NCBI GenBank assembly: GCA_938004025.1
Contig: CALKXC010000056.1
Location: forward strand, 1 to 5,639
Length of the DNA: 5,639 nt
Direction of reading: 5' to 3'
Origin: an uncultured Leucothrix sp.
GTDB taxonomy: Bacteria; Pseudomonadota; Gammaproteobacteria; Thiotrichales; Thiotrichaceae
Part shown: piece after piece, positions 1-5,639 of the stretch
Layout of the letters: each line of letters begins with the position of its first letter
Position numbering within the stretch: the stretch's first letter is position 1
Made by a program: the position numbers and the translations under genes
The notes under the pieces: model-generated
Told to the model about the DNA's origin: nothing
The model's input: the letters and a program-made list of their open reading frames with translations, nothing else
The model's database searches: none

Positions 1-3
1 TAA

Positions 4-38
4 ATGGACCCTAGATATCCCTCATATTTAGGGTCCAT
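4..38. repeat. Imperfect inverted repeat / stem-loop upstream of the large barrel gene
   Basis: The arm ATGGACCCTAGATAT (4-18) pairs with ATATTTAGGGTCCAT (24-38) around the 5-base loop CCCTC (19-23). This gives 15 bp with a single G-T wobble (14/28); the outer 10 bp are perfect. It ends 36 bases before the ATG of the downstream gene. Neither strand shows a proper run of T directly after the stem: the + strand continues with AAAACAAAAATAA, and the - strand shows only TTTA before the window edge. It is therefore not a textbook intrinsic terminator as seen. It could be a terminator for a gene on the - strand whose T-tract is cut off, an mRNA-processing or stability hairpin between two genes of an operon, or a dyad operator. 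The symmetry is certain; its role is not. Confidence 0.7.
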
Positions 39-74
39 AAAACAAAAATAACCCTCTTTCCCGGGTAAAAAACC

Positions 75-3000
75 ATGCGCTTAATAATAAAAAAAATAGC
101 AGCGCTGGGCGATCGTATTACTTCGATAGACGATGGTAGAAATACTGTGGCCAATTGTTGGTTCGCCTTGTTGTTGATTGTATTGGGTACGTTTATCCCC
201 GTAAGTTCAGCGGTCGCGGCAACTGAACCCGATACCGTCCTCACGAATAAAGTCGTGGTTAATTACACTGTGGGTAATGGGGCCTCAATTAAAAAAGAAT
301 CTAGTGTTTCCCTGACTACTAGTTCTCGTACGCCGGCCAAAATAGCATTCTATTCAATATTTTCAGGCGGAGAAACCCTTAACGTTCAGCCAACGATGTT
401 TAGTCCAAATGGTACGGATAACAATTGGCAAGCTGTAGAAAGCCCAGTTCAAGGTCATACAGAGCTCATTCAAACCATCAGCTTTACTGCCGGCGAATCT
501 TTAATAATTAGGGTAGAGGATTATGATCAAAATCTAGATTCAACAGTCTTTGAAACCATCATTATCGATATAGAAATCTCAAATACCGGGGATGTAGAAA
601 GACTACAACTAACAGAATCGGCGGCCGATAGTGGTGTTTTTGTGGGGGTGCTTGAACTAGTTGAAAGCGCTACTTCTGATCAAAACAATGGTGTACTGAG
701 TGTAGAAGCACTGAGTGAAATCGGCGCTAAGTATAAAGACCGTGAAGATCAAACAGACACGGCTGCGACCGTGGGAATTGTTGACCCAAGTAATCTGGTG
801 TTTGACAGCACCACAGGTGAGCCAATCAATGGCGCAATTATTACACTTGTCTATAAAGGTAGCAATCAAGGTGCGAGAGTATATGATCAGTTTAATGGTG
901 ATTGGCCTAGTACAGTCGTATCAGGTGCATCAGTAATAGCGTCCAGTTCTTCGCGTAATCTTCCAATGGGAGAGGGGGAGTTTCAGTTTCCTCGTGTCCT
1001 TCAGGGTGAGTATGAGCTTAAAGTTACCCCGCCCGTTGGTTACCGTTTTCCATCTCAACAAAGCCAGAGTCACTTAGATCAGTTAGGGGATATTGCGAGT
1101 CAGGTCACTCAAGGCTCGCGCGGTGAAGAGTTCTCAATTGCCGATGCATTGGGTGCGGTGTTAATGAATCTTCCGCTTGATCCATTTGAAGGTCGTTTTA
1201 GTGTTCAGAAGTCAGCGAACATAACAACTGCAGCGGTTGGTGATGAGGTGATTTACTCGGTTACTGCCCAAAACAACGACGCTAACTATGCTTTAAACAA
1301 TGTGATTTTAAAAGATACGTTACCGCCCGGATTTAGGTATATAGAGAGCAGCGCAAAGAACAGCGCTGGCACCTCCTTGTCCGCAGATAGTGTAAAGGTA
1401 GACGGTCGCAATTTGACTTTTTCACTGGGAACGCTAACTGCCAATGTTTCACAAAAAATCAGCTATCGGGTGGTCATTGGTGCAGGAAGCCCTGTTGGTG
1501 ACGCGGTAAACACCGTACAAGGTTTTAGTGAGGATGTAGCGTCAAACATTGCTAATGCATCTATAGAAATGCGCGATGACTTAATGCGCAGTAAGAACAT
1601 CCTTATTGGACGAGTGTACAGCGGTGAATGCGGTAACCCAGATAAGCAGCAAGCGATAAAAAATGCACGGCTCTATGTCGACAACGGGCGTACTGTTGTG
1701 ACTGACAAACACGGCCGCTGGCACCTAGAAGGTCTGCGCGCGGGGACTCATGCCATCCAATTAGATGAGTCTTCCTTACCAAAAGGCATGGTGGCTTCGC
1801 CGTGTAAAATGACATCGCGACATGTCAAGCAGACCCATAGTCGAATAGTCAATTTACAGCAGGGTCAGCTTTGGCAGGTTGATTTTCATGTCGCACCCGC
1901 TAAGGGCAAACAAATTAAGCCTCAAAAAATGGCTAATTTAGCAAAGGATGAATACAAGCTCCCATTCAACCCTTTGGCACAGTATGGGGCTAAGTTTGCT
2001 GAGAAAACAACGCCTGGTTTTGAGTTTGTATGGCCGCCAGCACGCCATGTGCCAGCACTTTCAACGCTTAAAGTGGCAATAAAATACCCTTCCAAGCAGC
2101 GTCTAAAATTGCTACTTAATGGTAAAGAGGTCAATGCAATCAACTTAGATGGCACCTCAACTAACAAAGCTAAAACGGTGTCTGTAAAACGTTGGACGGG
2201 TGTTGATATAACTCAGAAAAGCAATACTTTAACCGCCATTCTCCAAGATAGAGCGGGCAAAGAAATAAAGCGCATCAAGCGTTATGTGCATTTTACTAAG
2301 CGCAGCGTTAAAGCGACTTTAGTACCTGAAGCCTCGGTGTTAATCGCTGACGGCATCAATAAGCCAGTTATCGCTATAAGGTTGGAAGATGAAGATGGAT
2401 TCACTCCAAGGCCTCGAACATTTGGCTCGTTTACATTGGATCAAAACCAATGGCAAATCATTGGCGCTAACACTAGAGATACGTCTGCTTCGGTTGACTT
2501 AAATAAGATACAAAACGGCAAATATGAATATCAGGTTAGTGACGACGGTTTAGTGAGAATTAGGCTCGAGCCGACGGTTCGTTCGGGTTTTATCAACCTA
2601 AATATGCAGTTGGCAGGTAGTAAAAAAGGCCTTGTAAAAGCATGGTTAAAACCGGCGTTGCGAGACTGGATAATGGTCGGCTTCGCAAGCGGTACAGCGG
2701 GTTATAAAAGCCTGTCTGGCAATATGCAAAACCTAATCGATCTTGATCAAAAAGAAGGCTTTTATAAAAACTCGCAAATCAGCTTCTTTGCGAAGGGCCG
2801 TATCAAAGGCGACTACTTATTAACTATTGCCTATGACAGTGACAAGAAAAAAGGTGAGGTTGGTGAGCAGTTAAATGGCGTGATTGATCCTGATGCTTGG
2901 TACACCCTATACGGTGATGAGCAACAGCAGCAGTTTGAGACGCCGAGCAGCAGTAAGCTTTACGTAAAGTTGGAAAAAGACCAGTTCTATGCACTATTCG

Positions 3001-5084
3001 GTGATTATTCAACCGGGTTAGATGTCACTGAGTTAGGGCGTTATGAGCGAGTGCTTCACGGTCTGAAGTCGTCTTATGAAGGTGAGAAGATTCAATACAC
3101 AGCGTTTGCAAGTGAAACCAGTCGACGCTACCAGCGTGACGAGATTCAGGGCGATGGGACTTCGGGTTTGTACTACCTTAGCCGAGTGCCCGTTAGCCAA
3201 AGTGATGAAGTTATTATCGAAACGCGTGATCGTGACGATTTAGGCACAGTATTAAGCTCGCGCACATTAAACCGTCATAGTGACTATGAAATAAACTATG
3301 ACGAAAAGACGCTCTTCTTTAAATTCCCGGTGTCGGGTAGTGACGATGAGTTTAATCCAATGTTTATCGTAGTTAACTACGAGTCTGAAGAGGATGCATC
3401 TGAGAAGACGTTTGCCTTGGGTGGACGACTTGGGTTCAAAGGATTAGAGGGTCGTTTACAAACGGGTGTTACGTACCTGCGAGAAGATAAGGATCAGCTT
3501 TATGCGCTTGATACTCAGTTTAAAGTGAATGATGAGGTCACGTTTAAAGCTGAGGCTGCTCGTTCAGAGGCATCAATCGATGCTAGTGCTTGGAATGCCG
3601 AGCTTGAGTACCGAGATGATAAGTGGAATGCTCGATTATTTGCTAAGCAAAAAGAAGCTGGTTTTGGTTTGGGTCAGCAATCTTCTCTTGCTGAAGGCCA
3701 GCGAACTATTGGTTTAACTGCAAAATACAAGCTTACTGAGCAGCAAGCAATTACTGCATCGGTCAGTCAACTCAAAAAGCTTGATAGTGACAATCAACGA
3801 GATCAGCGCTCGATAGCTTGGGAGAATAAGCGTGAGGACTCTCAGCTATCATTGGGCTATCACGAGTTGAAAGAGCAAGTTGAGGGTACTGAAAAATCTA
3901 ACCGGACACTGCGAGCTGGAGCGAGTAAGTCTTTTAATCAGGGTAAGGTCACCGTGTCTGCTCAGTTGGAAAAGTCGCTTAAAACGGCAGGGAATACCGA
4001 GCAGAACCCTGATCGTTTTAAAGTAGGCCTTGATTTCAAACTATCAGAAAAAACGAGTCTGTTTGTTGAACAAGAGTTTTCGCGAAATAACCTGACTGAG
4101 CACAACAACTCGCGTGTCGGTTTAAAGAGTAACGTATGGGAGGGTGGTAACCTTCGTACTGATCTTGTTCAAAACAAGAATAATGCTAACACTGGCAGTT
4201 CAAGAAACTACGCCGTGCTCGGTCTAAGCCAACATTGGAAGGTGGATGAGCATCTGCATTTAGACTTTAATATAGACAAGGCAAAGACAATTGAATGGTT
4301 GGACTACACGCCATTAAGCACAAGTAGTACCGCGACTATTAATTCGGATGACTACCTCGCGGTGTCTTTAGGTGCAGGATGGAATAACAAAGATTGGAGT
4401 GCTACCGCCAGAGCTGAGTATCGCGATAGCGAGGCATCGATGCGTCGTTCATTGCAGTATAAAGCGATACGAAAGTTGGGTGATCATTACGCTGTTTCTA
4501 AGCAAGCACGGGTTTTAGATACCAAATTGGCTAATGGAGACAGCAAGCGTCAAACGAAATTTGGCTTTAGTGCGGCGATGCGCTCTAAGGATTATGACTA
4601 TACGTTGTTAAACCAGCTAGATTATGAAAGTGATACGTCAGTAACGTCTGGTATTAAATCCCGCACCAGCAAATTTATCAATAACCTTCACTACAATCGT
4701 AAAATTAGTGAAAAGCTTGAGTTGAGCCTGCATCATGGGGCAAAGCTAGCACAAACTGACTCAGATCAGGGTCATTGGTCTGTGACTGATACGTTGCAGT
4801 TGGGCGCACGTTACGATCTAAATGAAAGCTGGGATTTTGGTGCTCAAGCAGGCTACCTACATCATTGGGATACGCATACTCGAAGCGACTTTGCAGGTCT
4901 TTCGGTAGGGTTTGCAGCCAGCAAAAACACCCGATTAGAAATCGGCTACAACATGCATGGCTTTAATGATGATGACTTTGCCAATGAGAACTACACGCAC
5001 AGTGGCCCATACATCAATATCAACTATTTGTTTGATCAGTCATTACTAAAAGTATTTGATCTCCCTAACAAAAACGGAGAATAA
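75..5084 (+). CDS. Giant exported protein: DUF11 and SdrD-B-like modules fused to a large C-terminal outer-membrane beta-barrel
   Basis: The product has 1669 residues and no recognised catalytic motif; its function is unknown. Start: ATG at 75 is the only reasonable choice, because an in-frame TAA lies at 66-68 and the next Met is residue 108. The Shine-Dalgarno is weak (GGG at 63-65). Order of parts: long signal peptide (1-48, hydrophobic 29-41, SAVA before the likely cut). An extracellular-type beta module follows (about 88-237) with VEDYDQNLD and SGVF motifs. A prealbumin/SdrD-B-like module spans about 240-325 (TGEPINGA, then GEYELKVTPPVGYRFPS). A canonical DUF11 module spans about 374-500 (VGDEVIYSVTAQN, LKDTLPPGFRYIE, SLGTL). 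A second prealbumin-like module (about 509-605; VVTDKHGRWHLEGL) holds the only mature cysteines, C519 and C577. Two Ig-like modules follow (about 660-740 and 745-857, the latter with ADGINKPVIAIRLEDEDG). From about 861 to 1653 the chain alternates polar and hydrophobic residues with aromatic girdles, typical of a barrel. The last strand GPYININYLF is followed by a 16-residue tail. The module string and barrel are visible; outer-membrane placement is inferred. Alternatives are an adhesin, a secretion or assembly channel, or a cell-envelope scaffold. Confidence 0.93.
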   Translation: MRLIIKKIAALGDRITSIDDGRNTVANCWFALLLIVLGTFIPVSSAVAATEPDTVLTNKVVVNYTVGNGASIKKESSVSLTTSSRTPAKIAFYSIFSGGETLNVQPTMFSPNGTDNNWQAVESPVQGHTELIQTISFTAGESLIIRVEDYDQNLDSTVFETIIIDIEISNTGDVERLQLTESAADSGVFVGVLELVESATSDQNNGVLSVEALSEIGAKYKDREDQTDTAATVGIVDPSNLVFDSTTGEPINGAIITLVYKGSNQGARVYDQFNGDWPSTVVSGASVIASSSSRNLPMGEGEFQFPRVLQGEYELKVTPPVGYRFPSQQSQSHLDQLGDIASQVTQGSRGEEFSIADALGAVLMNLPLDPFEGRFSVQKSANITTAAVGDEVIYSVTAQNNDANYALNNVILKDTLPPGFRYIESSAKNSAGTSLSADSVKVDGRNLTFSLGTLTANVSQKISYRVVIGAGSPVGDAVNTVQGFSEDVASNIANASIEMRDDLMRSKNILIGRVYSGECGNPDKQQAIKNARLYVDNGRTVVTDKHGRWHLEGLRAGTHAIQLDESSLPKGMVASPCKMTSRHVKQTHSRIVNLQQGQLWQVDFHVAPAKGKQIKPQKMANLAKDEYKLPFNPLAQYGAKFAEKTTPGFEFVWPPARHVPALSTLKVAIKYPSKQRLKLLLNGKEVNAINLDGTSTNKAKTVSVKRWTGVDITQKSNTLTAILQDRAGKEIKRIKRYVHFTKRSVKATLVPEASVLIADGINKPVIAIRLEDEDGFTPRPRTFGSFTLDQNQWQIIGANTRDTSASVDLNKIQNGKYEYQVSDDGLVRIRLEPTVRSGFINLNMQLAGSKKGLVKAWLKPALRDWIMVGFASGTAGYKSLSGNMQNLIDLDQKEGFYKNSQISFFAKGRIKGDYLLTIAYDSDKKKGEVGEQLNGVIDPDAWYTLYGDEQQQQFETPSSSKLYVKLEKDQFYALFGDYSTGLDVTELGRYERVLHGLKSSYEGEKIQYTAFASETSRRYQRDEIQGDGTSGLYYLSRVPVSQSDEVIIETRDRDDLGTVLSSRTLNRHSDYEINYDEKTLFFKFPVSGSDDEFNPMFIVVNYESEEDASEKTFALGGRLGFKGLEGRLQTGVTYLREDKDQLYALDTQFKVNDEVTFKAEAARSEASIDASAWNAELEYRDDKWNARLFAKQKEAGFGLGQQSSLAEGQRTIGLTAKYKLTEQQAITASVSQLKKLDSDNQRDQRSIAWENKREDSQLSLGYHELKEQVEGTEKSNRTLRAGASKSFNQGKVTVSAQLEKSLKTAGNTEQNPDRFKVGLDFKLSEKTSLFVEQEFSRNNLTEHNNSRVGLKSNVWEGGNLRTDLVQNKNNANTGSSRNYAVLGLSQHWKVDEHLHLDFNIDKAKTIEWLDYTPLSTSSTATINSDDYLAVSLGAGWNNKDWSATARAEYRDSEASMRRSLQYKAIRKLGDHYAVSKQARVLDTKLANGDSKRQTKFGFSAAMRSKDYDYTLLNQLDYESDTSVTSGIKSRTSKFINNLHYNRKISEKLELSLHHGAKLAQTDSDQGHWSVTDTLQLGARYDLNESWDFGAQAGYLHHWDTHTRSDFAGLSVGFAASKNTRLEIGYNMHGFNDDDFANENYTHSGPYININYLFDQSLLKVFDLPNKNGE

Positions 5085-5146
5085 CGCGAAACTAAATGAG
5101 AGCTGGTAGTCTAAAACTCATATTAGCAATACTCGATTAAATAATT

Positions 5147-5150
5147 GGAG
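5147..5150 (+). promoter_or_regulatory. Ribosome binding site of the lipocalin gene
   Basis: GGAG lies 6 bases before the ATG at 5157. This supports that start and contrasts with the poor Shine-Dalgarno of the upstream large gene. The downstream gene can thus be translated independently even if it shares a transcript. Confidence 0.75.
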
Positions 5151-5156
5151 ATCGGC

Positions 5157-5639
5157 ATGCGCAATGTTTTACTCGCCAGCTTGGTATTTTTACTCACTTC
5201 TTGTGCGACCGTCCCTGAAGGAGTCACACCAATCAAGGGGTTCGAGGTTAATCGCTTCTTAGGAAAGTGGTATGAGGTCGCGCGATTAAATCACCCTTTC
5301 GAGCGGGGTATGAGTAACGTTACCGCGACTTATAGTTTGAAGGAAGATGGCGATATTCGCGTCTTAAACCGTGGTTATAAAGAACCGAAACAACGTTGGC
5401 AGACGGCCGAAGGAAAAGCCAAATTTGTATCCGATCCTGGCACTGGACAATTGAAAGTCTCTTTCTTTGGACCGTTTTATGGTGGTTACAATATTGTAGA
5501 GCTGGACAAGAAAGGCTATCAATACGCTCTAATAGTGGGAAATGACAGAACCTCTATGTGGATCTTATCTCGCACGCCAAAACTTGACCCAACGATTCAA
5601 AAGCGCTTGGTTAAACGCGCTAAGGATCTAGATTTCCCG
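5157..5639 (+). CDS. blc: Outer-membrane lipocalin Blc (lipoprotein), 3' end cut by window
   Basis: The 161 visible codons encode a bacterial lipocalin of the Blc family, lipid-anchored proteins of the outer membrane's inner leaflet that bind fatty acids or lysophospholipids in a small beta-barrel cup and are linked to envelope stress and membrane maintenance. A short hydrophobic signal ends in a lipobox L13-T-S-C16. The residue after the Cys is Ala, not Asp, which predicts Lol sorting to the outer membrane. Lipocalin landmarks follow: FLGKWYEVAR (34-43) with the GxW motif at 36-38, FERG (48-51), VTATYSL (55-61), the very conserved block VSFFGPFYGGYN (101-112), and MWILSRTP (134-141). The match to E. 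coli Blc (177 residues) is collinear to near its end, so about 10-15 codons should lie beyond the window. The ATG is fixed by GGAG 6 bases upstream. It lies 72 bases after the large barrel gene on the same strand with no clear terminator between, so read-through is plausible. Family assignment is firm; ligand and physiological role are from the family only. Confidence 0.96.
   Translation, partial: MRNVLLASLVFLLTSCATVPEGVTPIKGFEVNRFLGKWYEVARLNHPFERGMSNVTATYSLKEDGDIRVLNRGYKEPKQRWQTAEGKAKFVSDPGTGQLKVSFFGPFYGGYNIVELDKKGYQYALIVGNDRTSMWILSRTPKLDPTIQKRLVKRAKDLDFP

Noticed and set aside
147..149. GTG at residue 25 as the true start of the large gene
   Set aside because: It would give a signal peptide with no positive N-terminal charge and no better Shine-Dalgarno; ATG at 75 is preferred.
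2921..2960. CAG-rich run encoding a short Gln tract and a following Ser tract
   Set aside because: Only four Gln and three Ser codons in a likely loop; too short to treat as a microsatellite or phase-variation tract.
1603..3012. Short reading frames of 60-80 codons on the - strand, for example 1603-1815, 1922-2167 and 2824-3012
   Set aside because: All lie antisense within the large coding gene, show no domain pattern and have no recognisable ribosome binding site context. They are chance frames.
2655..5033. The barrel as a TonB-dependent receptor, LptD or a classical autotransporter translocator
   Set aside because: There is no TonB box or plug domain, no LptD-type cysteine pattern, and the barrel region is far longer than a 12-strand translocator. 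The last strand is also not at the extreme C-terminus.
5092..5126. Imperfect dyad CTAAATGAG / CTCATATTAG in the gap between the two genes as a possible terminator
   Set aside because: The stem is only 9 bp, AT-rich, with one bulged A and a 16-base loop, and no T-run follows. It is too weak to call as a terminator.
5085..5156. A promoter for the lipocalin gene in the intergenic gap
   Set aside because: AT-rich hexamers such as TTAAAT occur, but none has a credible -35 partner at 16-18 bases. Not supportable by eye.

Overview
The window looks like chromosomal DNA from a Gram-negative gammaproteobacterium, probably a marine or aquatic lineage. The clues are moderate, slightly AT-leaning base composition, a very large Sec-exported protein ending in an outer-membrane beta-barrel, and an adjacent outer-membrane lipoprotein of the bacterial lipocalin (Blc) family. 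Genus-level placement is not possible from this sequence alone.

Layout: bases 1-74 are a short leader or intergenic stretch with a strong 15-bp imperfect stem-loop (4-38). Bases 75-5084 form one uninterrupted 1669-residue gene on the + strand. It encodes an extended signal peptide, a string of beta-sandwich modules (a D/N-rich extracellular-type module, a prealbumin/SdrD-B-like module, a DUF11 module, a second prealbumin-like module with the only two cysteines of the mature chain, and two Ig-like modules), and then roughly 800 residues of alternating amphipathic strands that read as a very large outer-membrane barrel. A 72-base gap (5085-5156) with no convincing terminator leads to a Blc-type lipocalin on the same strand. 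That gene starts at 5157 with a good ribosome binding site and runs off the window end, probably 10-15 codons short of its stop.

Both products should be exported by Sec and end up at the outer membrane, one as an integral barrel and one as a lipid-anchored protein. Their orientation and close spacing allow co-transcription, but nothing seen proves a functional link. The large gene is the candidate for unexplored biology: its family pattern is recognisable (DUF11 and SdrD-B-like modules joined to a C-terminal barrel), but I know of no established function. The barrel seems to have far more strands than common porins, TonB-dependent receptors or autotransporters. No RNA genes, mobile elements, CRISPR arrays or pseudogenes were found.
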